Below, in pieces: positions 1 to 6,936 of a DNA stretch of 14,499 bases (its first letter is position 1; each line of letters opens with the position of its first letter). The stretch is from an uncultured Phenylobacterium sp. (GTDB lineage: Bacteria > Pseudomonadota > Alphaproteobacteria > Caulobacterales > Caulobacteraceae), in the NCBI GenBank assembly GCA_945952355.1, contig CAMFIW010000020.1, positions 1 to 14,499 on the forward strand. The letters are read 5' to 3'. The translations under genes were made by a program, and so were the position numbers. The notes below the pieces were generated by a model. The model saw nothing but the letters and a program-made list of their open reading frames with translations, did no database searches and was not told the DNA's origin.

Positions 1-1109
1 AGCCGCATGCGCGCGGCGCGGACCCCTTCGGCGCGGGCGGCGTCGCCCGCGACGGCGCGGGGCGCGGCCAGCCATTCGAAGACCACGCCTTCCTCCTCAG
101 CGTGCGACACCTCCCGCGCCGAGCCAGGCATGTTGGCGCGGTCGCGGCGATAGAGGCAGGTCACCGAGGTCGCCCCCTGGCGCACGGCGGTGCGGACGCA
201 ATCCATGGCGGTGTCGCCCCCGCCGACCACCACCACCGCCTTGCCGGCCGCGTCGAGCACGCCGGAGTCGAATTCGGGAACCTGGTCGCCCAGGCCCTTG
301 CGGTTGGAGGCGATCAGGTAGTCGAGGGCGGGCGTGACCCCCGCCGAGCCCGCGCCCGGGACGACTAGGTCGCGCGCCGCATAGACGCCGGTGGCGATCA
401 GGACCGCGCCGTGACGTTCACGCAGGTCGGCGAGGCTGGTGTCACGGCCCACCTCGAAGCCGAGGCGGAACTCCACGCCGGCGGCGGCGAGGCGTTCGGT
501 GCGTCGCGCCACGACCTCCTTTTCCAGTTTGAAGCCCGGGATGCCGTAGATCAGCAGGCCGCCGGCCCGGTCGTGGCGGTCATAGATGGTGACGGCGTAG
601 CCGGCCTCGCGCAGCTTCTCGGCGGCGGCGAGGCCTGCAGGCCCTGCGCCGATCACGCCGACCGAACGGCCCTGATCCGGGCCGGCGACGAGCGGCGCGA
701 CCCAGCCCTCTTCCCAGGCCTTGTCGGTGAGGTAGCGCTCGACGGCGCCGATCGTCACCGTGCCATGGCCGGACTGCTCGATGGTGCAGGAGCCCTCGCA
801 AAGCCGGTCCTGCGGACAGATGCGGCCGCAGATCTCGGGCATGGAATTGGTCGCCTGGGAGAGCTGGTAGGCCTCCTCCAGCCGGCCCTCGGCGGTCATC
901 CGCAACCAATCAGGGATGTTGTTGTGCAGCGGACAATGGGTCTGACAGAACGGGATGCCGCATTGCGAGCAGCGCGAGGCCTGCTCGGTCGCCTTGGCGT
1001 CGATGAAGTCGGCATAGATCTCGTGGAAGTCGCCCGCGCGCGCATCGGCCGCGCGCTTGCTTGGCGTGACCCGCTCCACCGTCGTGAACTTCAGCATCCG
1101 CTCGGCCAT
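1..1109 (-). CDS. gltD: Glutamate synthase (NADPH) small subunit, 5' part; C-terminus beyond left edge
   Basis: This is the beta subunit of glutamate synthase. It passes electrons from NADPH through FAD and Fe-S clusters to the large subunit, which makes two glutamates from glutamine and 2-oxoglutarate. I translated 369 codons. The N-terminal Fe-S region has Cys47, 50, 55 and 59 (CSQCGIPFCQTHCP), then Cys94, 98, 104 and 108. A first dinucleotide fold has GAGPAG at 154-159 (FAD). A second fold reads VVVVGGGDTAMDC around 292-303 (NADPH). Family members have roughly 480 residues, so about a quarter is missing at the left edge. The ATG at 1109 is supported by GGGAGG five bases upstream (1115-1120). 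gltB is not immediately upstream, because the next gene, uppP, diverges. Related GltD-like oxidoreductases (for example PreT-type) share the folds, but the continuous N-terminal match favours true GltD. Confidence 0.93.
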   Translation of the reverse strand, partial: MAERMLKFTTVERVTPSKRAADARAGDFHEIYADFIDAKATEQASRCSQCGIPFCQTHCPLHNNIPDWLRMTAEGRLEEAYQLSQATNSMPEICGRICPQDRLCEGSCTIEQSGHGTVTIGAVERYLTDKAWEEGWVAPLVAGPDQGRSVGVIGAGPAGLAAAEKLREAGYAVTIYDRHDRAGGLLIYGIPGFKLEKEVVARRTERLAAAGVEFRLGFEVGRDTSLADLRERHGAVLIATGVYAARDLVVPGAGSAGVTPALDYLIASNRKGLGDQVPEFDSGVLDAAGKAVVVVGGGDTAMDCVRTAVRQGATSVTCLYRRDRANMPGSAREVSHAEEEGVVFEWLAAPRAVAGDAARAEGVRAARMR

Positions 1110-1155
1110 GGCCGCCTCCCGCGCCCGAACGCCGGGCCGGACGCCTGTAACGGAT

Positions 1156-1172
1156 TTTCGGCGATGCCGAAA
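1156..1172. promoter_or_regulatory. Perfect 7-bp inverted repeat in the gltD/uppP divergent region
   Basis: TTTCGGC, GAT, GCCGAAA forms a perfect palindrome with a 3-base centre. It lies about 47 bases upstream of the gltD start and within the 224-bp divergent intergenic region. It could be a repressor or activator operator, or a hairpin in the gltD leader. No protein can be assigned from the sequence. A CTATAG block sits right next to it at 1175-1180. Confidence 0.4.
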
Positions 1173-1224
1173 CGCTATAGACAAATAGAGAGACTAAATG
1201 ATTCCAAGATGGTGCTTGTAGGAT

Positions 1225-1246
1225 CGCATCGAGGGCGCCCGATGCG
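1225..1246. promoter_or_regulatory. Second inverted repeat in the gltD/uppP divergent region
   Basis: CGCATCG at 1225-1231 pairs with CGATGCG at 1240-1246 around an 8-base centre (AGGGCGCC). The repeat lies about 88 bases upstream of the uppP start and is followed by an A-rich stretch (1257-1261). It may be an operator for uppP or for both divergent genes. As a terminator it would make little sense between two divergent starts. This is a sequence observation only. Confidence 0.35.
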
Positions 1247-1323
1247 TAAGTTGGTCAAAAAGGTGGATGAACTCCACATTTACCGTGATTGGCGTCCTGA
1301 TCGCCGCCGTCCCACAGCCCAGC

Positions 1324-1327
1324 GGAG
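1324..1327 (+). promoter_or_regulatory. Ribosome binding site supporting the GTG start of uppP
   Basis: GGAG ends six bases before the GTG at 1334. It decides in favour of this start, because no ATG is available in frame near the conserved N-terminus. Confidence 0.65.
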
Positions 1328-1333
1328 TCGCTC

Positions 1334-2140
1334 GTGAACGACTGGATCAACGCCCTCATCCTCGGGATCATCGAAGGGCTGACCGAGTTCATCCCGGTGT
1401 CCTCGACGGGCCACCTGCTGCTCGCCAAGACCTTCATGGGCTTGCCCGACGCGTTCTGGGACACCTTCGCGGTGCTGATCCAGTTCGGGGCGATCCTGGC
1501 GGTGGTGGCGCTCTATTTCGGCCGGCTCTGGAAGGTGCTGATCGGCCTTCCGAACGATCCGGGCGCGCGTTGGTTCGCTTTTTCCGTGATCCTGGCCTTC
1601 GTCCCCAGCGCGGTCATCGGTTTCGCCCTGCACGACTTCATCAAGCAGGTGCTGTTCGAAAGCCCGAAAGTGATCTGCATCTCGCTGATCGTCGGCGGGG
1701 TGGTGCTGCTCGGCATCGACCGCTGGGCGCCCAGCGCCACCCAGCACGACGCCATGAAGCTGAACTGGAAGACCGCCATCCTCGTGGGCGTCGCCCAGAC
1801 CTTCGCCATGATCCCCGGCGTGTCGCGCTCGGGCGCGACCATCGTCGGTGCAATGCTGATGCGGGTGGAGAAACGGGCCGCGGCCGAATTCTCCTTCTTC
1901 CTGGCCATCCCGACCATGGCCGGCGCCACAGCGCTGGACGCCTGGAAGAGCCGCAACGAGATCGACATGAGCCACGCCGGCATCATCGCCTTCGGCTTCG
2001 TGGTCAGCTTCGTGGTCGGCTACATCGTGGTGCGCCAGATGCTGGACTTCGTGACGCGCCACGGCTTCGCGCCCTTCGCCTGGTGGCGGATCGCGGTCGG
2101 CGTCGCGGGCCTCGCGGGCCTGATGGCCCTCGGCCACTAA
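1334..2140 (+). CDS. uppP: Undecaprenyl-diphosphate phosphatase (UppP/BacA family)
   Basis: This integral inner-membrane enzyme dephosphorylates undecaprenyl diphosphate to the monophosphate. It regenerates the lipid carrier for peptidoglycan and surface polysaccharides, and overexpression in this family gives bacitracin resistance. The protein has 268 residues, the usual family length, and many hydrophobic segments. The N-terminal signature is E14 GLTE18 FIPVSSTGH27, which carries the catalytic glutamates and histidine. The second signature is P161 GVSRSGAT, with the essential Arg at 165. The start is GTG with GGAG six bases upstream. The gene diverges from gltD and converges on the S9 peptidase gene. 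Its TAA overlaps that gene's TAG by two bases, so there is no room for a terminator between them. Confidence 0.95.
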   Translation: MNDWINALILGIIEGLTEFIPVSSTGHLLLAKTFMGLPDAFWDTFAVLIQFGAILAVVALYFGRLWKVLIGLPNDPGARWFAFSVILAFVPSAVIGFALHDFIKQVLFESPKVICISLIVGGVVLLGIDRWAPSATQHDAMKLNWKTAILVGVAQTFAMIPGVSRSGATIVGAMLMRVEKRAAAEFSFFLAIPTMAGATALDAWKSRNEIDMSHAGIIAFGFVVSFVVGYIVVRQMLDFVTRHGFAPFAWWRIAVGVAGLAGLMALGH

Positions 2141-4248
2141 GGTTTGAGTTTATCCTCCAGGAAGCCGACCGAGGCCGTGTCGGCCTTGAGCCAGCTGTCG
2201 TAGCGCAGGAAGCCGTGGATCTCGTTCGGCAGGATCAGCTCCTCGAACGGGGTGTTCTGGGCGGCGAGGCGGCGAGCCAGGTCGACGGTCTGGTCGAAGC
2301 GGACATTGCGGTCGTCGTCGCCGTGGATCAGCAGCACAGGTGACTTCCAGCCGGCGATGGCGGCTTCCGGCGAGCTGTCGAAGGCGCTCTTCAACGCCGC
2401 GTCGTAGTCGCCCTGCTCGTAACGCTGTGGGCGCGCGACCTTGCCCGGATAAAGCGACCAGTCGTGGACGCCGTGGAAGTCGACGCCGACCTTGAAGATG
2501 TCGCTGTTGTGGGCGAGGGCGTGGGCGGTCAGCAGGCCGCCGTAGGAGCCGCCCCAGATGCCGAGCCGTGCCGGGTCGACCTCGGGCCGCGCCTGCAGGA
2601 ACTTCGCCCCGGCGACCACGTCCTGGTACTCGGAATTGCCCGCCACGCTGGCTTTCTCGGCGTGCTGGAAGGCGCGGCCATAGCCGATGCCGAGCCGATA
2701 GTTCACCGACAGCACCACGAAGCCACGCGAAGCCAGGTACTGATTCATCGCATAGGCGTGGGTATAATAGTCCATGTAGGACCAGCCGAGCAGCATCTGC
2801 CGGGGCGGCCCGCCGTGGACGAAGATGAGGCCCGGATGCTTGCCCTTACCGCCGGGCGGGAGGAACAGCTGGCCGTGGATCAGGAGGCCGTCGGCGGCCT
2901 TGAAACTCACCGGCTTCGGGATCACCAGGCCATTGGCCGCGTAGTCTGACGCCCCGTTGTCAAGCGCCTGGGCGCCCTTGCCGTCCGCATTGGCCACGGT
3001 CACGCGCATGGCGGTGGTGGGCGTGGACGCGATGTAGGCGACCTTGCCGCCGGCGAGCGGCGCCGGCGTCCATTCCAGGCCCGTCCCCGGGGTCAGGGCC
3101 ATCGGCCCAGGCTTGTCGACGGCGACGCGGAAGACGTGGCGGCGGTCGATGTCGCCCTCGGCCGTCCCGGCGTTGGCGCTGTAGAGCAGGGCCTTGCGAT
3201 CCGGGGCCATGGACACGTGCTCGACGATGAACTCGCCAGGGGTCAGCAGGACAGGTTCGCCTCCGGCCGCGGGCAGCGAATAGAGGTGCGCCCAGCCGTC
3301 CAACTCGGCGCGGAAGGTCAGGTGGTCGTTCGCGCCCCACATCAGGAACAGGCCGTCCGGCGTCAGCGGGAACGAGCCATTGAGAGTGGCGGGGCTCCTC
3401 CATGCGACCCTGGCTGCGCCGTCGTCCGCCGAGCCGACCCAGATCGAGAAGGGGTTGGGCTGTTCGACCAATGGCGTGGAGAGCACGTCGGCCTGGCCGT
3501 TTTGGCGGGCGAAGGCGATGTGCTTGCCGTCGGGCGACCAGGCGGGATTGCTGTCGAAGGCGGTGGCGGGTGAAAGCCAGGTGATCGGCTGGTCCGGCCC
3601 TGAGAAGACGCCGATGAAGCTGTGGTCTCCGCGTCGGGAGACGAAGGCGAGCTTGGTCCCGTCCGGCGACCAGACGAGCGAGCCGTCCTTGCCGCGGTCG
3701 TAGAACAAGCGCGCGGGTGGGGCCTTGCCATCGGCGTCCGCGGCCCAGACCTGGTTGTCCTTGAGGTAGGCGATGCGGCCCTTGGACGAGAGCACCGGTT
3801 CCTCGCCGCCCGTGGCAAGTCGGACCGGGGCCCCGCCGCCGTGCGAAGCCCAGAGTTCCAGCTGTGGCTGGTCGACGGCCGAGGCCGGGTTGGGTGGGGC
3901 CAGGCCGTCGGCCCAGGGATTGTGCTCGCCGCCGCCACGGGTCCAGACGATCGTCGAGCCGTCCTCGGAGACGTTCAGCCCGGCCAGCTCCTGGCCGTCG
4001 TCAGCGGCGGCGTTGGTCAGCTTGCGCGGCTTGAAGTCCGGCCCCTCGGCGACCCAGATGTTGCGCACGCCCTTGCGGGTTTCGATCCAAGCGATCTTGT
4101 TTCCGCTGTCGGCCGCGGTCAGCGCGTCGAGGAAGGGATAGCCGAGAAAGGCCTCGAGCTTGGGCGGCGGGGCGGCGCTCGCCACGCCTAGGCTGACGGC
4201 CGCCATCGAGATCCCGGCCATCGCGGCCAGCCACACACGCCCACGCAT
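2137..4248 (-). CDS. Exported S9-family (prolyl oligopeptidase-type) serine peptidase
   Basis: This is a predicted periplasmic serine peptidase of 703 residues that cleaves oligopeptides. The chosen ATG at 4248 gives a clear signal peptide (MRGRVWLAAMAG, hydrophobic to about residue 24, cleavage near ASA-A). An upstream in-frame start at 4290 would bury this signal and is less likely. Residues of about 40-420 form a beta-propeller with PD40/TolB-like blades (SPDGTKLAFVS, SPDGKHIAFAR). The C-terminal alpha/beta hydrolase domain has nucleophile Ser568 in GGSYGG, Asp646 in HGDDDRNV and His678 in EIHGF, so the triad is complete. It lies 69 bp downstream of the NDUFA9-like gene on the same strand and may be cotranscribed with it. 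The substrate is unknown. Dipeptidyl peptidase or acylaminoacyl peptidase are the likely classes. Confidence 0.88.
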   Translation of the reverse strand: MRGRVWLAAMAGISMAAVSLGVASAAPPPKLEAFLGYPFLDALTAADSGNKIAWIETRKGVRNIWVAEGPDFKPRKLTNAAADDGQELAGLNVSEDGSTIVWTRGGGEHNPWADGLAPPNPASAVDQPQLELWASHGGGAPVRLATGGEEPVLSSKGRIAYLKDNQVWAADADGKAPPARLFYDRGKDGSLVWSPDGTKLAFVSRRGDHSFIGVFSGPDQPITWLSPATAFDSNPAWSPDGKHIAFARQNGQADVLSTPLVEQPNPFSIWVGSADDGAARVAWRSPATLNGSFPLTPDGLFLMWGANDHLTFRAELDGWAHLYSLPAAGGEPVLLTPGEFIVEHVSMAPDRKALLYSANAGTAEGDIDRRHVFRVAVDKPGPMALTPGTGLEWTPAPLAGGKVAYIASTPTTAMRVTVANADGKGAQALDNGASDYAANGLVIPKPVSFKAADGLLIHGQLFLPPGGKGKHPGLIFVHGGPPRQMLLGWSYMDYYTHAYAMNQYLASRGFVVLSVNYRLGIGYGRAFQHAEKASVAGNSEYQDVVAGAKFLQARPEVDPARLGIWGGSYGGLLTAHALAHNSDIFKVGVDFHGVHDWSLYPGKVARPQRYEQGDYDAALKSAFDSSPEAAIAGWKSPVLLIHGDDDRNVRFDQTVDLARRLAAQNTPFEELILPNEIHGFLRYDSWLKADTASVGFLEDKLKP

Positions 4249-4317
4249 TCGCAAACCCCCGCGCCCTCGCCAAGGCGTCGAGCACAGCACAGAGCCGTGG
4301 ACGGATAAAGGGTCGGA

Positions 4318-5295
4318 TCAGGCCCCGGTGGCCGCGAGGCGTTCGACCTCGTCGGCGTACTGGCCGCCCTTGCGGAAGCGGTACAGGTAGCTGGGAATGA
4401 TTCCCTCGACCGGGGTCGGGACGATGCCGAGCTGGGGCAGGCCCGGATAGGCGCCGCTCGGCAGGTTGTCGACCTTCAGCAGCTCGACCTGGTCGGGCGT
4501 GATCGGCGGGGCGATCGGGGTCAGGGTCGCAAGATTGGCGACGCTGCCGATGACCCGGGCGACCGGGAAGGGCAGGGGGACCAGGAAGCGGCGGCGGCCG
4601 ATTTCCTTCAGCAGCAGCTCCATCAGTTCGCGGAAGCTGAACACGCCGGGACCGCCGAGTTCGAGGGTCTGTCCGGCGAGCGCCGGGTCGACCACGGCCT
4701 TGCAGATCGCCTGGGCCACGTCGCCCACGAAGACCGGCTGGAACCTGGTATGGCCGCCGCCGATCAACGGCAGGGCCGGCGAGATCAGCGCCATCTCGGC
4801 GAACTTGTTGAAGAAGCCGTCGCCCTGGCCGAATACGATGGAGGGCCGAACGATCACGGCCGCAGGAACCAGCTCGCGGACCGCCTGTTCGCCCATGGCC
4901 TTGGTGCGCGCGTACTTCGACTCGGAGTCGAAGTCCGCGCCGAGCGCCGACATCTGCACCATTCGGCCGATGCCGAGCTCGCGGGCGGCTGCGGCGATGT
5001 TTCGCGAGCCCATGGCGTGGACGGACTGGAACTTCTGGCGACCGGTCTCGTAGCCGATGCCGACCAGATTGATCACCGCCTGGGCGCCGGTCAGGGCGCG
5101 GCGCACCGAGGCTTCGTTGCGGACATTGGCCTGGACGACTTCGATTTGCCCGACATCGCCGCGTAGCCGCATGGTGTGGGCCAGGTGCGGCTGGCGGACC
5201 GCCACGCGGACCCGCAGGCCCTGCTTGGCGAGGGCGCGCACCACCTGGCTTCCGACGAAACCAGAGCCGCCGAAGACGGTGACCAGATCCTGCAT
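4318..5295 (-). CDS. NDUFA9-like NAD(P)-binding protein (atypical short-chain dehydrogenase/epimerase family)
   Basis: The protein has 325 residues and a Rossmann fold at its N-terminus (GGSGFVG at 9-15). It also has INLVGIGYE at 75-83 and the dehydrogenase pair Tyr128xxxLys132 (KYARTK). Alphaproteobacterial relatives are annotated as complex I NDUFA9-subunit family. The mitochondrial member binds NADPH at the matrix arm of NADH dehydrogenase. Whether the bacterial protein joins complex I or acts on a separate substrate cannot be told here, and no nuo gene is in the window. I chose the ATG at 5295 because the fold begins at once after it. The 37 codons that stay open upstream have no family character. 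Its promoter must lie between here and the tRNA gene. General NAD-dependent epimerase is the alternative name. Confidence 0.82.
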   Translation of the reverse strand: MQDLVTVFGGSGFVGSQVVRALAKQGLRVRVAVRQPHLAHTMRLRGDVGQIEVVQANVRNEASVRRALTGAQAVINLVGIGYETGRQKFQSVHAMGSRNIAAAARELGIGRMVQMSALGADFDSESKYARTKAMGEQAVRELVPAAVIVRPSIVFGQGDGFFNKFAEMALISPALPLIGGGHTRFQPVFVGDVAQAICKAVVDPALAGQTLELGGPGVFSFRELMELLLKEIGRRRFLVPLPFPVARVIGSVANLATLTPIAPPITPDQVELLKVDNLPSGAYPGLPQLGIVPTPVEGIIPSYLYRFRKGGQYADEVERLAATGA

Positions 5296-5390
5296 GCGAT
5301 TGGCGTCTTTAGAGAGTGTGTCCGGAAGTGGCCCGGATAGACGATGCGCGCCCGCGCCGCAATGCGACATGCAAAAGCCGAACGGAGCCG

Positions 5391-5419
5391 TTGACCGCGA
5401 AATCACACTGCCCTAAGGA
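5391..5419 (+). promoter_or_regulatory. Possible promoter of the tRNA-Leu gene
   Basis: TTGACC at 5391-5396 is a good -35 match. The expected -10 position, 17 bases on, reads TAAGGA (5414-5419), which is weak. The tRNA starts at 5448, so transcription would begin about 20 bases upstream of it. The assignment rests mainly on the -35 and on the distance. Confidence 0.35.
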
Positions 5420-5431
5420 AGCGCCCTCGCG

Positions 5432-5446
5432 CGATCCGGCGGATCG
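5432..5446. promoter_or_regulatory. Inverted repeat abutting the 5' end of tRNA-Leu
   Basis: CGATCC, GGC, GGATCG is a perfect 6-bp palindrome that ends one base before the first base of the mature tRNA. In a transcript started upstream it would form a small leader hairpin directly beside the RNase P cleavage point. It could equally be a protein binding site in the promoter. Confidence 0.4.
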
Positions 5447-5447
5447 G

Positions 5448-5534
<87 letters not shown>

Positions 5535-5538
5535 TTCG

Positions 5539-5580
5539 CCGGACGCGCGTGAGCTCCTTGCTTTATCAAGCTGCGTCCGG
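5539..5580 (+). terminator. Stem-loop in the tRNA-Leu trailer (candidate terminator or processing structure)
   Basis: CCGGACGC (5539-5546) pairs perfectly with GCGTCCGG (5573-5580). An inner stem continues with AGCT (5552-5555) and TTG (5558-5560) against CAAGCT (5567-5572), with small bulges and a CTTTAT loop. It starts four bases after the CCA end. There is no T tract after the stem, so it is not a classic intrinsic terminator. It may stop transcription with Rho or protect or guide 3' processing. Confidence 0.45.
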
Positions 5581-5597
5581 TCGATGGGGCCGGGCCT

Positions 5598-5626
5598 TTG
5601 GCGGGCGCCGTCCGCTCCTCTATAGT
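5598..5626 (+). promoter_or_regulatory. Sigma-70-type promoter for the rnd-lptC-lptA-lptB run
   Basis: The -35 TTGGCG (5598-5603), a spacer of exactly 17 bases and the -10 TATAGT (5621-5626) together make the best housekeeping-type promoter in the window. Transcription would begin near 5633, some 28 bases before the TTG start of the RNase D-like gene. The short gaps downstream suggest that it drives at least rnd, lptC, lptA and lptB. Confidence 0.65.
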
Positions 5627-5660
5627 GAACGGCCAATCTTGAGCGTCGGAGCTATCGACC

Positions 5661-6278
5661 TTGGCGAACTTCCTTCATGAAGGCGACTTGCCCGCCGGCC
5701 TCTTCGCGGGCGCGACCTCGGTCGCCATCGATTCCGAGACCATGGGCCTGCGGCTGGGGCGCGATCCTCTCTGTGTGGTCCAGATTTCCGCGGGCGACGG
5801 CGACGCCCATGTCGTGCGACTGAACCGTCCGGCCTATGACTGCCCCAACCTGAAGGCGCTGCTGGTCGACCCGGCGGTCACCAAGATTTTCCATTTTGGC
5901 CGCTTTGATATCGCCATGTTCCATCTCCATTTGGGGGTGATGACGGCGCCGGTCTACTGCACGAAGATCGCCTCCAAGCTCGCGCGGACCTACACCGACC
6001 GTCACGGACTGAAGGACGTTTCCAAGGAACTGCTCGGGGTCGACATGTCGAAGGCGCAGCAGAGTTCGGACTGGGGGGCGGCGAACCTGTCGCCCGACCA
6101 GCTCGCCTATGCGGCCTCAGACGTCCTGCACCTGCACGCCCTGCGCGCCCGCCTCGACGAGATGCTGGTCCGCGAGGGGCGCGACGACCTGGCCAAGGCC
6201 TGTTTCGACTTCCTGCCTCATCGCGCCGCGCTCGACGTCCGCGGCTGGGAAGAGGTCGACATCTTCGCCCATACGTGA
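5661..6278 (+). CDS. Short ribonuclease D-like 3'-5' exonuclease (DEDDy family)
   Basis: This is a predicted 205-residue exoribonuclease of the RNase D/DEDDy fold, acting in the cytoplasm on RNA 3' ends such as tRNA precursors. The metal ligands are visible: Asp24 and Glu26 in IDSETMG (exo I), Asp83 in HFGRFD (exo II), and Tyr150xxxAsp154 in YAASD (exo III). It is much shorter than E. coli RNase D, about 375 residues, because it ends after the nuclease domain and lacks the HRDC domains. The start is TTG with GGAG nine bases upstream (5648-5651), and no ATG lies before the conserved region. Its stop is seven bases before the lptC start, so the two are surely cotranscribed. It follows a tRNA gene, which fits but does not prove a role in tRNA maturation. 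Confidence 0.87.
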   Translation: MANFLHEGDLPAGLFAGATSVAIDSETMGLRLGRDPLCVVQISAGDGDAHVVRLNRPAYDCPNLKALLVDPAVTKIFHFGRFDIAMFHLHLGVMTAPVYCTKIASKLARTYTDRHGLKDVSKELLGVDMSKAQQSSDWGAANLSPDQLAYAASDVLHLHALRARLDEMLVREGRDDLAKACFDFLPHRAALDVRGWEEVDIFAHT

Positions 6279-6285
6279 GGCGGCC

Positions 6286-6906
6286 TTGAGCGCGAGCCAC
6301 ATCGCCGAGGCGCGCGGGCCCCGCCGGGAGGCCTTCGACAGCTGGCGCAAGCGCTCGCGGCTGGTGCGGCGGATGCGGATCGTCCTGCCGGTGCTGATCG
6401 GCCTGATCGTGGCCTCGATGGTCGGCTTCGTGATCCAGGCCTCGGTCGTGGGCCAAAAGGTCAAGTCGAACGACGCGGACGCCCCGATCCAGCTGATCAA
6501 CCCACGTTTCGTCGGCCGCGACAAAAAAGGCCGCGCCTTCGTGCTGACGGCCAAGACCGCTACGCGGGACCCCAAGGACTATCAGCGCGTCCTGCTCGAC
6601 ACGCCGATGCTGGTGCTGGACGAGGAGGGAGACCGCCCCGTGCGCGTCTCGGCCAGGTCAGGCGTCTATCGGGAGGAGGCCAAGATCCTGAACCTCGAGG
6701 GCGGCGTGAAGCTGAACGGCGGCGACCTGAACTTCACCACCGCGTCGTCGATCTTCAACACCGCCACCGGCGAGCTGGAGGGCAACGGCGAGATCCAGGG
6801 CGCGGGAGCGCTTGGCGAAATCATCGCCAAGTCCTATGGCGTGTACGACAAGGGCGAACGCATGGTGTTCAAAGGCGGCGTGCACTCGCGCATCGAGTCG
6901 AAGTAG
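6286..6906 (+). CDS. lptC: LPS export system inner-membrane/periplasmic protein LptC
   Basis: LptC is a bitopic protein that sits on the LptBFG transporter and passes lipopolysaccharide to LptA. The 206-residue product has a basic cytoplasmic N-terminus, one membrane helix at about 32-50 (IVLPVLIGLIVASMVGFVI), and a periplasmic beta-jellyroll. That domain shows typical LptC text such as INPRFVGRDKKGRAF and SGVYREEAKILNLEGGV. I chose the TTG at 6286 because GAGGCGG lies just upstream, overlapping the previous stop, and the frame upstream of it is unlike the family. An ATG at codon 30 would remove the basic flank before the helix. The gene is followed by lptA after 30 bases. The identification rests on both the motifs and the lptA/lptB neighbours. 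Confidence 0.9.
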   Translation: MSASHIAEARGPRREAFDSWRKRSRLVRRMRIVLPVLIGLIVASMVGFVIQASVVGQKVKSNDADAPIQLINPRFVGRDKKGRAFVLTAKTATRDPKDYQRVLLDTPMLVLDEEGDRPVRVSARSGVYREEAKILNLEGGVKLNGGDLNFTTASSIFNTATGELEGNGEIQGAGALGEIIAKSYGVYDKGERMVFKGGVHSRIESK

Positions 6907-6936
6907 GCTCTCGGCTTCTAGAACCAAGACACGGGC

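Noticed and set aside
1202..1280. Promoter boxes for gltD and uppP
   Set aside because: TTGGAA on the minus strand (1207-1202) and TTGGTC on the plus strand (1251-1256) resemble -35 boxes, but no convincing -10 lies 16-18 bases from either.
411..1337. Long plus-strand open frame across the gltD region
   Set aside because: It runs opposite to gltD, whose translation shows Fe-S and dinucleotide motifs. Its own translation is Ala/Gly/Arg-rich and shows no domain. Such open antisense frames are common in G+C-rich genes.
1267..2343. Plus-strand open frame overlapping uppP in another frame
   Set aside because: The Arg/Pro-rich translation lacks any motif, while the uppP frame has the full catalytic signatures.
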